Part shown: positions 11,477 through 20,860 of the stretch, one piece after another
How the letters are laid out: each line of letters begins with the position of its first letter
How positions within the stretch are numbered: the stretch's first letter is position 1
Origin: Alphaproteobacteria bacterium
GTDB lineage: Bacteria; Pseudomonadota; Alphaproteobacteria; Caulobacterales; Caulobacteraceae
Reading direction: 5' to 3'
Assembly: GCA_018826885.1 (NCBI GenBank)
Contig: JAHJYN010000059.1
Coordinates: forward strand, 1 to 38,503
DNA: 38,503 nucleotides
The notes under the pieces: model-generated
Told to the model about the DNA's origin: nothing
Databases searched by the model: none
Seen by the model: the letters and a program-made list of their open reading frames with translations, nothing else
Program-made: the position numbers and the translations under genes

Positions 11477-12003
11477 AAAATCAACTCTCAAGAAGATGCT
11501 GAAATGGCCACCGCCGATGTATGAACGCGCTGATATCGCTGGCGGGGTGATACAAACCCAGACGCGCAGACAGCCCAGCCATTACAGATCGGAAACCTCT
11601 TTCGCATCGCGCAATGGGCGGTTGGGAGAGCCAGGCATGTCCCGGGATGCGCAACAGCCGCTGAGCCAGGCCCGGCCCTTTTCCTACCGCCGCCTGGCAG
11701 CAGCCACTTGCTTGGGTCGGAGCTGATGTGGACGCGGCAGGCTAGCCATAAGATCCTCCAGCTTGGACTTGACGGCCAGGAGACGGGATGGATCCGATAG
11801 GATTCAATGTCATCGGTGCGCTGGAGCCGCAATCTCCAGGAAGTTTGGCTCAAATGATCACCACTTGGCGACACGCTGTACCCCGGGCGGCGAGCATCCA
11901 GGCATGACGAGCTCGCGCCATGTGAGTCCGCCTTTTCGTCGCGCCCTGGAAGCTCTTGATCGGGGTTGAGAGTACTCCCGGCCCGCCGGCCGACCCGCGC
12001 AGA

Positions 12004-13077
12004 TCAAGGCGTGATCGCGACCTTCAAAACACCATCTCTCTGGTTGGAAAACAGATCGTATGCGCGCTCGATGTCATCCAGCTTGAAGCGGTGGGTCACC
12101 ATCATACTCAGGTCGACTCGCCCGGATTCGATTACTGCGAGCAGTCGACGCATACGCTCCTTCCCACCAGGACAGAGAGTGGTGATGATCTTGTGATCGC
12201 CAAGGCCGGCCGCGAACGCGCTGAGCGGGATCGTCAGATCGGTCGAATAGACGCCGAGGCTTGAGAGCACGCCGCCTGGGCGAAGCACTCGCAAGGCCGC
12301 CTCGAAGGTCGCCTGGGTTCCCAGAGCCTCGATCGCGACGTCTACGCCGCGACCATCGGTCAGCCGCATGATCTCCGCGACCGGGTCGACCTTGCTGGCG
12401 TCGATGACGTGATCAGCGCCCAGTCTGCGCGAAATCGCTAGTCGCTCGGGCAAACGATCGACAGCGATGATGGTGGTGGCTCCCATCAACCTTGCCCCCA
12501 CTGTGGCGCAAAGACCTATCGGCCCCTGGGCCAGGACGGCTACCGCATCACCGATTTGGACGCCGCCGCTCTGGGCCCCGCTCAGGCCGGTGGACATGAT
12601 GTCTGGACACATCAGGACCTGTTCGTCCGTAAGACCCTCGGGAACGACCGCCAGATTGGTCATCGCATCCGGCACGAGGACATATTCGGCCTGGCAGCCG
12701 TCAATGGTGTTGCCCAACCTCCAGCCGCCCGCTGGCTTCCACCCGTGGCCGAACGCTCCACCATCCTGGGAGTGATGGCCGCAGAGGCAGGCATTACTGT
12801 AGCCGCCAGGGGTGATCGCGCCTGCGATCACGCGCTGCCCTTCTTTGAAACCCTGGACGGCGGATCCCAGCTTGTCGATGACGCCGACCGGCTCGTGGCC
12901 GATGATCAGACCTCTTTCGACCGGATACTCGCCTTTCAGGATGTGAACATCTGTGCCGCAGATCGTCGTGGTGGTGATGCGCACGAGGGCATCCAGCGGT
13001 CCGACGTCGGGAACAGGCTTGTCATCCAGGACAATCCTGCCGGGTTCGACAAACACTGCCGCTTTCATCTTGGCCAT
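12004..13077 (-). CDS. Zinc-dependent alcohol dehydrogenase (GroES-like; secondary-alcohol type)
   Basis: TTICGTDVHILKGEYP, GHEPVGVI; Rossmann region VAVLAQGPIGLCATVGARLMGA; lacks the four-Cys structural Zn lobe. Confidence 0.9.
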   Translation of the reverse strand: MAKMKAAVFVEPGRIVLDDKPVPDVGPLDALVRITTTTICGTDVHILKGEYPVERGLIIGHEPVGVIDKLGSAVQGFKEGQRVIAGAITPGGYSNACLCGHHSQDGGAFGHGWKPAGGWRLGNTIDGCQAEYVLVPDAMTNLAVVPEGLTDEQVLMCPDIMSTGLSGAQSGGVQIGDAVAVLAQGPIGLCATVGARLMGATTIIAVDRLPERLAISRRLGADHVIDASKVDPVAEIMRLTDGRGVDVAIEALGTQATFEAALRVLRPGGVLSSLGVYSTDLTIPLSAFAAGLGDHKIITTLCPGGKERMRRLLAVIESGRVDLSMMVTHRFKLDDIERAYDLFSNQRDGVLKVAITP

Positions 13078-13665
13078 TGACGCGTTCCATTCTCAGATTG
13101 TGTCGGGGCGAGCCGGCCCAACCTAAGACGCGGACGGCGGGCATGGCTTACATGCGAGCGACCGTCGACGGTCGGTTTAGCGTTGCTGCGACGCCAGTCG
13201 TCTGAGCGAGCCTTGGCGCGGCTGCAAATCCCGCGGGGCCTGCTTCGAGACGATCGAGGTCTCCGCGAAGTCTGCCCGGACAGGCGGACCGGCGCGCGAC
13301 TCTGTAAGTTTTCGGAACACCCGGCGTCATAACCAGAGCGCACCGCGCGCCTGCAGGCCGCATGCGTCGAGGAACGACTATGACTGAATTCAAGCTGGCG
13401 GCCGCGTGACCCGTCTCCGCGTCTGCCGCGTGGCAAGCACCAGCGCATTGGGCACGGTCGAGCTATCCGGGCTCGGCGCGATAGGGACGGCGTTCCACCT
13501 CTCGGGCCCCGCGGCCTTTCTGGGCCTGTGCACCCGCCGGCCGGCCGGCTGCGCTAGCCGCTCTGGCGATCGAGGGTCTGAGCGCCTCCCTCGTGGAGCT
13601 TTCTCCTCAATGCCAAGCCACATGGCCCCCGCCATTTTGATCGCGCCGACTTTTGAGGTCCCGCA

Positions 13666-14706
13666 ATGCAGCTAGGAATCGTCGGATTGGGCCGCATGGG
13701 CGCCAATATCGCGCGCCGTCTGATGGCCGACGGCCACCAATGCGTCGTGCATGATCTTGACCCCGCAGCCATCGCTGCCTTGACCGAAGAGGGTGCCGTC
13801 GGGGCCGAAAGCCTGGTGGACGTGGTGCGCCAGCTCCCGCCGCCGCGACATATCTGGATCATGCTTCCTGCTGGGGCACCGACGGAGTCAGTGGTTGAGG
13901 CCCTCGCATCGGTCTTGGCCCCAGGCGACACCATGATTGATGGCGGAAACACCTACTACCGAGATGACATTCGCCGCGCCAAGGCATTGCGTGCCCGAGG
14001 TCTGAACTACATCGACGTCGGCACGTCGGGTGGCGTTTGGGGTCTGGCCCGCGGCTATTGTCTGATGGTGGGCGGTGATCGGAACGCGGTAGCGGCGCTC
14101 GATCCGATCCTGCAATCACTGGCGCCCGGACCCGGCGAGATTTTGCCAACCAGACGGCTTGAGAGTGCGGACCCGCGCCCCGAGCGGGGCTATGTGCACG
14201 CCGGACCGGTCGGCGCCGGCCATTTTGTCAAGATGGTCCACAACGGCATCGAATACGGGATGATGCAGTCCTATGCTGAAGGCTTCAACATTCTCCAGGG
14301 AAAGGCCTCCGCCAACCTGCCCGAAGCGGAACGGTTCGACTTGAACCTGGCCGACATCGCGGAAGTCTGGCGGCGGGGCAGCGTGGTCTCCTCCTGGTTG
14401 CTGGATCTCGCCGCGCAAGCGCTCGCCGACCATCCGACCCTGGACGGCTTCACAGGGGAGGTGGCGGATAGCGGTGAAGGCCGCTGGGTCGTCGAGGCCG
14501 CGATCGAGGAAGCGGTCCCGGCGGACGTATTGGCCACCGCACTATTCGCCCGCTTCCGATCGCGAGAACAGCACACCTTCGGTGAGAAGCTCCTGTCGGC
14601 GATGCGCTTCGGGTTCGGCGGCCACCTTGAACCAGACCTGAACGCTGAACTGATGGAGGGTGCTCCCGAAGCTCCGAGTGGAATCCCCCTCCGGTCGCCG
14701 GCGTGA
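13666..14706 (+). CDS. gnd: 6-phosphogluconate dehydrogenase, decarboxylating
   Basis: [69 protein letters not shown]. Confidence 0.94.
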   Translation: MQLGIVGLGRMGANIARRLMADGHQCVVHDLDPAAIAALTEEGAVGAESLVDVVRQLPPPRHIWIMLPAGAPTESVVEALASVLAPGDTMIDGGNTYYRDDIRRAKALRARGLNYIDVGTSGGVWGLARGYCLMVGGDRNAVAALDPILQSLAPGPGEILPTRRLESADPRPERGYVHAGPVGAGHFVKMVHNGIEYGMMQSYAEGFNILQGKASANLPEAERFDLNLADIAEVWRRGSVVSSWLLDLAAQALADHPTLDGFTGEVADSGEGRWVVEAAIEEAVPADVLATALFARFRSREQHTFGEKLLSAMRFGFGGHLEPDLNAELMEGAPEAPSGIPLRSPA

Positions 14707-14756
14707 TCGGCACCCCGGAATGGACACGCGGCAACCAGCCTGTCAGCACCAACAGG

Positions 14757-15269
14757 TCAGTCTCCGGGCGAGGGGTCCGCGTCCGGGACGTCTTGTGAAA
14801 TGCGACCCATCGCGGCCAGGGCCAATGTGGGAATCAAGACCCACTGCAGCAGTGGCGACAGTCCCGTGCCGATCGGGGGCAGGGTCGGCATCAGATCGGA
14901 GTAAGCCCAGGAGCCCCGTACTCCGGTGTTCAACCACTCACTGAAGATCGTATAGATCAGACCGCCGAACACAGTGAGTCCGGCTATCCTCAAACGGCCC
15001 CGGTTCGGCCATTCCCGATCGCCGATCACGGCCAGGCTGCCCATGAGGGTAGCGAGGGCGATCAGGAGATCGCCGGCGGTGCAATGCAGGACCGCAAACG
15101 CGATTTCGTGGGGGCTGGCGGTTGACCAGATGGTGTAGAGCGGAAGCTGGATTATTTCCCAGATCAGATGGCTGACCAGGGAGATCACGAGATAGGTCCT
15201 CAGGGCACCAAGCCACCCTGACTGCCGGTGGAATCGAAACGAGGCCTGCAGATAACTAGGCGGCCTCAT
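14757..15269 (-). CDS. Hypothetical integral membrane protein
   Basis: ATG at 15269; several hydrophobic helices (LVISLVSHLIWEIIQLPLYTIW; GDLLIALATLMGSLAVIG); overlaps the upstream ORF by 14 nt. Confidence 0.65.
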   Translation of the reverse strand: MRPPSYLQASFRFHRQSGWLGALRTYLVISLVSHLIWEIIQLPLYTIWSTASPHEIAFAVLHCTAGDLLIALATLMGSLAVIGDREWPNRGRLRIAGLTVFGGLIYTIFSEWLNTGVRGSWAYSDLMPTLPPIGTGLSPLLQWVLIPTLALAAMGRISQDVPDADPSPGD

Positions 15270-15492
15270 GCGACCTGCCCGCGACGGCCATGGCTTGAAC
15301 CTGGGGTAGCGGCTCGTTGAATCCGGGGTGGCCGAGCTGGCAACGCCGACCCGGCTGGGCCGCTTGTAGCGCCCTGGGTCGGTCGAAAATGTAGAAGCCT
15401 CGCTCGACCAGAGCTTTAACGACGTCGTCCGGGCACCGCGCATCGCGAGTGACATGTCGCTCAGGCATCGCAGGAGTGACGACCTCGGTCAT
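15256..15492 (-). CDS. Small hypothetical protein
   Basis: ATG at 15492 (alternative TTG 15513), coupled to 14757-15269, preceded at suitable distance by an FNR-type box (15549-15562). Confidence 0.45.
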   Translation of the reverse strand: MTEVVTPAMPERHVTRDARCPDDVVKALVERGFYIFDRPRALQAAQPGRRCQLGHPGFNEPLPQVQAMAVAGRSHEAA

Positions 15493-15548
15493 GGGAGTTC
15501 CGCTCCGATCCAACCGCCGATGTATCCGTCATTTTGCTCGTGATGACA

Positions 15549-15562
15549 TTGATCTCGATCAA
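15549..15562. promoter_or_regulatory. FNR/FixK-type box TTGATCTCGATCAA (perfect dyad) in divergent intergenic region
   Basis: Exact match to TTGATNNNNATCAA; centre 15555.5. Confidence 0.85.
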
Positions 15563-15615
15563 TGCCGGGTGCCCCGTCAAAGGTCAGCATGTCGACGCTC
15601 GACCTGGAGGACGTT

Positions 15616-16002
15616 TTGCGCCTGATCCTGATTGCCGGCTTGTCGATGCTGATGGGATGCACGGCCAGTCCGACCTATCGTGCAGCTCCAGGCACCGCCG
15701 AAGCCGCCCGATACTATCCGGTCGAAGCCGTGGACGTCACTGCGGTGGCGCGTGGCAAGGCGCTTGTGGAAAGTCGTTGCGCGGCGTGTCACGCCGTCGG
15801 GCCGACGGGCGAAAGTCCTCGGCCAATGGCCCCTCCGCTGCGCCATCTGGGGACTCGCTATCCGGTGACGGACCTTCAGGAAGCTTTCGCTGAGGGCATA
15901 TCCAACGGTCACCCGGAGATGCCGCAGATCACCCTGGAGGGGGACGAGATCGCCGCTCTGATCGCCTACCTCCAAGATGTCCAGAACCATTCCAGGCCTT
16001 AA
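15616..16002 (+). CDS. Class I cytochrome c, lipoprotein
   Basis: CAACH haem motif (SRCAACHAVG), distal Met region (NGHPEMPQITLEGDEIAALIAYLQ); TTG start with GGAGG upstream gives lipoprotein signal MRLILIAGLSMLMGC. Alternative ATG at 15589. Confidence 0.85.
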   Translation: MRLILIAGLSMLMGCTASPTYRAAPGTAEAARYYPVEAVDVTAVARGKALVESRCAACHAVGPTGESPRPMAPPLRHLGTRYPVTDLQEAFAEGISNGHPEMPQITLEGDEIAALIAYLQDVQNHSRP

Positions 16003-16201
16003 CCGGTCGGCCACGGCTGTCCGATGCTCCAAGGCTACCCAGTCTGATACCTTCCAAGTCGGTCCTGTTTCAGCCGGATACGACAGCCTAACTCTTCATT
16101 TCTCCGAATGTCGGGCGAACCTCTGGGCAAGACTGAGGGCGGGCGCGGCGGTGTAGCGAGCGACCCGAGCACGCCAGTTGAACATTCCGGGTAGGCTCTC
16201 G

Positions 16202-16306
16202 CCGCGCGGCCTGTCGCCAGGCAAACAAGGGCAGGTCGGGGTATCCCGGCCGCGCCAAGACGAAGGATTCGTCAATCTCGGATCGGACCGCTCGAGTGAC
16301 GGAAAC
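16202..16306 (-). pseudogene. N-terminal remnant of a paralog of the 21699-22127 GNAT-like gene
   Basis: LSAVSVTRAVRSEIDESFVLARPGYPDLPLFAWRQAAR aligns with MTAVFVTRLTRNAVDESFALARLGYPNMTFAGWREIAG; ATG replaced by CTG, no recognisable remainder. Confidence 0.7.
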
Positions 16307-16395
16307 AGCGCTCAGCCAATCAACCTTGAAGCTCCGGGGCAGTCGTGCACTGATGTGAACCAACAACAATCGAAAGCCGAATTGCGTTTCAAGCC

Positions 16396-17172
16396 ATGGG
16401 CACCAGTGCAAGGTCAGGGCTGGCGGTCAGCACCCTTCCAGCCGGGTGTGCGGATCGGCGACCATTGAACGCTTGTGATAGTTGTGGAGCGAGAATCTAC
16501 AGCGTTTGCGGCAGCGTCGCTGATATCGACACGGATCGGCTCGCAGCCATCGCGGAGTCCATCACATTGCCGACCGGCGCAGCGCTGATCCGCGAAGGAG
16601 ACCGCGCGCCGCACATCTTCAACATCTCTTCGGGGTCCATCAGGGTCTACAAGCTCCTGCCCGATGGTCGCCGGCAGATTATCGGTTTCCTCTTCGCGGG
16701 GGACTTCCTCGGTCTGGCCGTCGGCGACACTTATGTCTTCTCGGCTGAGGCGATGGAGCCGGCGTCTCTATGCCGATTCCGGAAATCCGCGTTTAGGGCG
16801 CTGATCCGGGACAATCCGTCCCTGGAGCGCGCGCTGTTAAACCGTACCTCGAATGAGCTGGCCGCAGCCCAGAACCAGATGCTCCTGCTGGGACGCAAGA
16901 CGGCGATCGAACGTGTGGCCAACTTCCTGCTCGATCTGCCCGGTCATGACCCGTTGCGTCCGACCCAAACCGATCACGTCCGGCTGGTAATGACGCGCGG
17001 CGAGATTGCGGACTATCTGGGTCTGACGATTGAGACCGTGAGCCGGGTCCTGACCCGGCTGAAAAACAAGGATGTCATCCGCCTGCTGTCACGGACGGAA
17101 CTCAGGATCGTCCGTCGCGAGACCTTGCGCGCTTTCGCCGACGGCGAACTGAATTGCCTGGATGGGACTTGA
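16396..17172 (+). CDS. fnr: Crp/Fnr-family oxygen-responsive regulator (FnrN/FixK-like), copy 1
   Basis: N-terminal CDSCGARIYSVC (C-x2-C-x7-C) plus internal Cys (PASLCRFRK); HTH MTRGEIADYLGLTIETVSRVLTRLK. Confidence 0.93.
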   Translation: MGTSARSGLAVSTLPAGCADRRPLNACDSCGARIYSVCGSVADIDTDRLAAIAESITLPTGAALIREGDRAPHIFNISSGSIRVYKLLPDGRRQIIGFLFAGDFLGLAVGDTYVFSAEAMEPASLCRFRKSAFRALIRDNPSLERALLNRTSNELAAAQNQMLLLGRKTAIERVANFLLDLPGHDPLRPTQTDHVRLVMTRGEIADYLGLTIETVSRVLTRLKNKDVIRLLSRTELRIVRRETLRAFADGELNCLDGT

Positions 17173-17370
17173 GCCGGAATAGAGCTATTGTCCTTGAGTC
17201 GGGCTAAGGATGCCCCCTAGCTTTGCTCGAGGCCCTTACCGGCTGTGTCCGGGATTTTCGTCTGAACCGGCGACGGGTCCGTTTCGGGAGGGCTGGCTCC
17301 GCCTTCGTTGTCCCATCTCGACAGGGCCATTCGGCGCAGCCAAGAGGGGTCTCCGGGGAGAGGTCGGGGG

Positions 17371-17658
17371 TCAGTCATTCCGGTCCGGGACCCAATTGGA
17401 AGTGTCGGTTGCACGATCCACACAGTCGGCGTCGAAAGTGCGAATGCGAGAGACCACCGCTTCGACTAGCTGGCCGTGGATTGCCGAAAACTGACGCTCG
17501 GTGGCGTCCTCATCATCGACCACGCAGGAGCAAAAAGGTTCTCGCCACGGCCTGGGCCGCCAGCTCTGTGGGGGTGATGTTCGCTCGGTCCGGAGGGGAC
17601 GCGTCAGATCGACCGCAGACCCCAAGGTCTTGGTGTGGTTGGCGTCGGCAAACTCCAT
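17371..17658 (-). CDS. Small hypothetical protein (95 aa)
   Basis: ATG 17658 with GGAG at 8 nt; FNR-like box 86-99 nt upstream. No family recognised. Confidence 0.5.
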   Translation of the reverse strand: MEFADANHTKTLGSAVDLTRPLRTERTSPPQSWRPRPWREPFCSCVVDDEDATERQFSAIHGQLVEAVVSRIRTFDADCVDRATDTSNWVPDRND

Positions 17659-17743
17659 AGGACCGGCTCCGGGGCTGGCTGGGACCCGAGCGGTCGTATG
17701 TAGCCTTGAAGCAGGGTTGTAGTCAGCCCTTCGGACCACCGCG

Positions 17744-17757
17744 TTGACATGGATCAA
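17744..17757. promoter_or_regulatory. FNR/FixK-type box TTGACATGGATCAA
   Basis: Matches TTGA-N6-TCAA; centre 17750.5, upstream of 17371-17658 (-). Confidence 0.7.
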
Positions 17758-17841
17758 TGCCTGAAAGACGTCTGCTTCGGTCGGGCGACGGTTCTGGAAA
17801 TCATCCTATTCTAGAACGAAGTGCGACCGCGCCGCCGGGCC

Positions 17842-18792
17842 TCACCGGTCCATCGGCTGCTGCGCGGCGGCGAGAGCGGCTCGTAGCGTCGTCGCTGACG
17901 CCAACAATCCTTTGATCTCCTCCGCACTGAGGTCTGGGGACAGGACGCGTTCGACGCCACCTGATCCGAGTACGCAGGGCAGGCTCAGGCAAACATCGGT
18001 GATTCCGTACTGACCGGTCAGCAGGGTCGAGACGGGCAGAACGGCATGTTCGTCGCGCAGGATGACCTCGCAGATGCGCACGATCGCGGTCGCGATGCCG
18101 AAAGAGGTGTACCCCTTGCCCTGGACGATCCGGTAGCCGGCCTCCCGAACCGCGGTGGCGATCAGGAGCCGTTCCCGGCCCTCATCGGTGGCGCAAAATC
18201 GGTCAAGGGCCAGCCCCCCGACCCGAACGGTCGAAAACGCAGCGACTTCGCTATCGCCGTGTTCACCCAGAACCACGCCGTCTATTGAACCAGGGGCGAC
18301 ACCGAGACGGGCCGCGAGAGTCTGCTGGAGCCGGGCGGAGTCCAGAAGGGAGCCGGTCCCGATGACGCGATTGGCCGCGAGCCGGGAGCGTCGCAGCGCC
18401 AGGATCGTCATCAGATCCACGGGATTGGCCGCGATGAGGAGAATGCCGGCGAACCCGGCGGCCATCAGCTCGTCCACGCAAGAGATGACGATGGCCGCGC
18501 TGCGGGACACCACCGACAACCGACTTTCTGTCCCATGGGTCGCCGCGCCCGCGGTGAGAACCGCGATCTGGGCCCCGGCGGCGTCCTCATAGGTGCCGGC
18601 CCAGATTCGGGCCGGTCGGGCGAGCGCGTTGGCGTCCGACAGGTCGGCCGCTTCCGCCGCCGCCAGGGTCGGGTCACTGTCGATCAACACGATCTCGCGA
18701 CAGAGGGCCCTGAGCATCAGGGCGTAGCCGGCTGTGGCGCCGACGTGTCCTGCACCGATGATCGCAATCCGTTGCTGGCCGATGATGCTCAT
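17842..18792 (-). CDS. ldh: L-lactate/malate dehydrogenase family protein
   Basis: IAIIGAGHVGATAGYALM, AANPVDLMT, VLGEHGDSEVAAFS, GKGYTSFGIA; LDH-like spacing. Confidence 0.9.
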   Translation of the reverse strand: MSIIGQQRIAIIGAGHVGATAGYALMLRALCREIVLIDSDPTLAAAEAADLSDANALARPARIWAGTYEDAAGAQIAVLTAGAATHGTESRLSVVSRSAAIVISCVDELMAAGFAGILLIAANPVDLMTILALRRSRLAANRVIGTGSLLDSARLQQTLAARLGVAPGSIDGVVLGEHGDSEVAAFSTVRVGGLALDRFCATDEGRERLLIATAVREAGYRIVQGKGYTSFGIATAIVRICEVILRDEHAVLPVSTLLTGQYGITDVCLSLPCVLGSGGVERVLSPDLSAEEIKGLLASATTLRAALAAAQQPMDR

Positions 18793-18801
18793 CCGCTAGC
18801 C

Positions 18802-19038
18802 TCAAGCGCGGCTTGTGGTGGCGTATGGCGGGCAAGGCGCGGCCACTGCGGTCTCCGCCACGACGGCCCGTTGCCTCCGCCGATTGGCGAGGAAGGAGTC
18901 CGATCCGAAGCGTAGCAGCCGGGCGAAGTCCACGGCGAAACAGGCCGGGAACGCCCTCGGCTTGGGGTGAACAGCGGGTTCTGCCTGGTTGCCATCATCT
19001 CGGCCGAGGGCGTCGGGGGTGAGGATCGAATGGGCCAT
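18802..19038 (-). CDS. Small hypothetical protein between sensor kinase and ldh
   Basis: 78-aa ORF with AGAGGA 5 nt before ATG, same strand and spacing as neighbouring operon genes. Confidence 0.45.
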   Translation of the reverse strand: MAHSILTPDALGRDDGNQAEPAVHPKPRAFPACFAVDFARLLRFGSDSFLANRRRQRAVVAETAVAAPCPPYATTSRA

Positions 19039-19054
19039 GGTTGTCCTCTCGGGA

Positions 19055-20083
19055 TCAGGAAACGGGAATGCAGACGACCGCGACCCGGGTTCCGGGCCGG
19101 GCGTCAGTGATCTTGATCACGGCGCCGAGCTGACCCGCGAGCGCTTCGACGATGCCGGTGCCGAGGCCGGGCTTGAGCCTGGCGGGAGGCTTGGGCATGC
19201 CGATTCCGTCGTCGCGGACCGTCAATGTCCAGCCGCCCCCATGCGCGCGGTAATCGACCTCGATCCGGCCTGGCCGCTGTTCGGGGAAGGCGTGCTTCAG
19301 CGTGTTTATGACCAGTTCGGTCACGATCAGGCCGAGACTGACGGACTTGTTGGCAGGGGCGATGCTGTCGTCAGCGGTCACTTCCAGGGAGATCAGGTCG
19401 TGGTCGCGGATCATCGAGTCGCCGATGCTGCGGCACAGGTCAGTGATGTAGGCGCGCAGGCCGACGTCACCGAGGGTCGAGGTCGCGAGCTGCTGCTGGA
19501 CTGCGGCCACTGACAGGATGCGCTGGTGGGCGTCGCGCAGATGCACCCGGCTTTCGTCGGACTGGACCTGGCGAGCGCCCTGGAGCAACACGCTGGCGAT
19601 GATCTGCAGGCTGTTGGCGACGCGATGCTGGACTTCCTGCACGAGAACCGCCTTGTCGCGGATCAGGGCGTCCTTCTGCCGGTCGCCGGCGCGAGCCGCC
19701 GTGACATCATCGATCGACAAGAGCAGGCGCACGCCCTGGCCGTCGCCATAGTGCAGGCGGCGGGCGTTGAGGATCAGCCGCCGCGTCTCGAACCCCGCGC
19801 GGCGAAAGTCCATCTCATAGGCCTGCGTCGGACCGTCTCCAAAGGCCGTCGTTTTCAACAAGGTCGACAACTGGGGGCTCTTCCACTCGCCGGAGCCCAG
19901 GTCCGCAAGGCGACAGCCCGGTATGGCCTCGGGTCCAACCTCGAATGCTTCACGGAAAGACTGACTGGCTGCGACGATTACCGAATCTCCGTCAAGCAGC
20001 AGTGCGGGAGCGACAGATGAGCTGATCAACGACAGGGCGAGGCTGAGCCCGACGTCCGGAACCGGGGGATTCAATGAACCCAT
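19055..20083 (-). CDS. PAS-containing sensor histidine kinase, HisKA_2 type
   Basis: LVQEVQHRVANSLQIIASVLLQGAR phospho-acceptor, VTELVINTLKHAFPEQRPG N-box, DDGIGMP. Confidence 0.9.
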   Translation of the reverse strand: MGSLNPPVPDVGLSLALSLISSSVAPALLLDGDSVIVAASQSFREAFEVGPEAIPGCRLADLGSGEWKSPQLSTLLKTTAFGDGPTQAYEMDFRRAGFETRRLILNARRLHYGDGQGVRLLLSIDDVTAARAGDRQKDALIRDKAVLVQEVQHRVANSLQIIASVLLQGARQVQSDESRVHLRDAHQRILSVAAVQQQLATSTLGDVGLRAYITDLCRSIGDSMIRDHDLISLEVTADDSIAPANKSVSLGLIVTELVINTLKHAFPEQRPGRIEVDYRAHGGGWTLTVRDDGIGMPKPPARLKPGLGTGIVEALAGQLGAVIKITDARPGTRVAVVCIPVS

Positions 20084-20197
20084 GGACGTCCCCTCTTGAG
20101 ACCAAAACCGCCCGGACGATCGTCACTGCAGATAGACGGATCCGACCGGTGCGGTACGACAACCGCGAACCTTGGACGTGACGGGCGGGGTCGCACC

Positions 20198-20211
20198 TTG
20201 ATCCAGATCAC
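20198..20211. promoter_or_regulatory. FNR/FixK-like box TTGATCCAGATCAC (one mismatch to the dyad)
   Basis: Centre 20204.5, upstream of kinase start at 20083. Confidence 0.55.
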
Positions 20212-20249
20212 GCCCATCTGAGGTCCGGTCCTGGTGAGCCTGAGGTCGT

Positions 20250-20786
20250 TCAAAACAGGTGCGCCTCCGCGCTGGCGATGCCGGAGCCGTCGCGTGAAGG
20301 GCGTCCGGTGTCGCCGAGGGAAAAGCATTCTGTATGGCTTCGACCATCGACCGCGCGTATGTCGCAGACCAGTTCCGGGACCAGTTGAATGATGGCGACT
20401 GAACTGGTGGCCGGGCAGGAGACGCCGTCGGGCGTACGCCGGGCCCAGACCAGCTTGTTGACCCGGTCCGCTACGGCATTGTCGTTCACCTCATGTGCCC
20501 GGGCCGCCATGGACACCCCGAACGCACCGTGCTCGGCGCTGGACCGGATCGCCACGGAGACACGGGAATCCGCAGCGATGTTGGTAAGCTTCTGACTTTC
20601 GCGGCCCGTCACGAAGAAGAGGTTCAGTCCGTCGTTGACGTAGCCGACGGTGGAAACCTGCGGCCAGCCGTCCGGGCGGTTGACGGCGATCGACATCAAC
20701 CGCTCACGGCTGAGCACAGCGATGATCGTGTCGAGGGCCTGGCCCGGGATCGGCGGATAGACTTGGGTCGTCGCAATGTTCGGCAT
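20250..20786 (-). CDS. Pyridoxamine 5'-phosphate oxidase-like (FMN split-barrel) protein
   Basis: MSIAVNRPDGWPQVSTVGYVNDGLNLFFVTGRESQKLTNIAADSRVSVAI; ATG 20786 with AGGAG 8 nt upstream. Confidence 0.85.
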   Translation of the reverse strand: MPNIATTQVYPPIPGQALDTIIAVLSRERLMSIAVNRPDGWPQVSTVGYVNDGLNLFFVTGRESQKLTNIAADSRVSVAIRSSAEHGAFGVSMAARAHEVNDNAVADRVNKLVWARRTPDGVSCPATSSVAIIQLVPELVCDIRAVDGRSHTECFSLGDTGRPSRDGSGIASAEAHLF

Positions 20787-20836
20787 CTCGGGCACTCCTG
20801 GGAGCCCTCGGGTATCACCTCGTGAAGTCGTTCGCC

Positions 20837-20850
20837 TTGATCTGCCTCAA
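20837..20850. promoter_or_regulatory. FNR/FixK-like box TTGATCTGCCTCAA
   Basis: Matches TTGA-N6-TCAA; centre 20843.5, 57.5 nt from the ATG of the PPOX-like gene. Confidence 0.65.
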
Positions 20851-20860
20851 GGCGGTCAGG

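Noticed and set aside
11948-11972. TTGATCGGGGTTGA near the ADH 3' end
   Set aside because: Second half-site is in direct, not inverted, orientation; no gene start at suitable distance.
11488-12003. Several ORFs of 68-128 aa between porin and alcohol dehydrogenase
   Set aside because: No recognisable domains, no convincing SD, conflicting frames; treated as intergenic.
13078-13665. ORFs between alcohol dehydrogenase and gnd
   Set aside because: Arg/Ala/Pro-rich frames on both strands without recognisable features.
19101-19117. GTGATCTTGATCAC palindrome-like FNR half-sites
   Set aside because: Inside the sensor kinase coding sequence and spacing does not fit TTGA-N6-TCAA.
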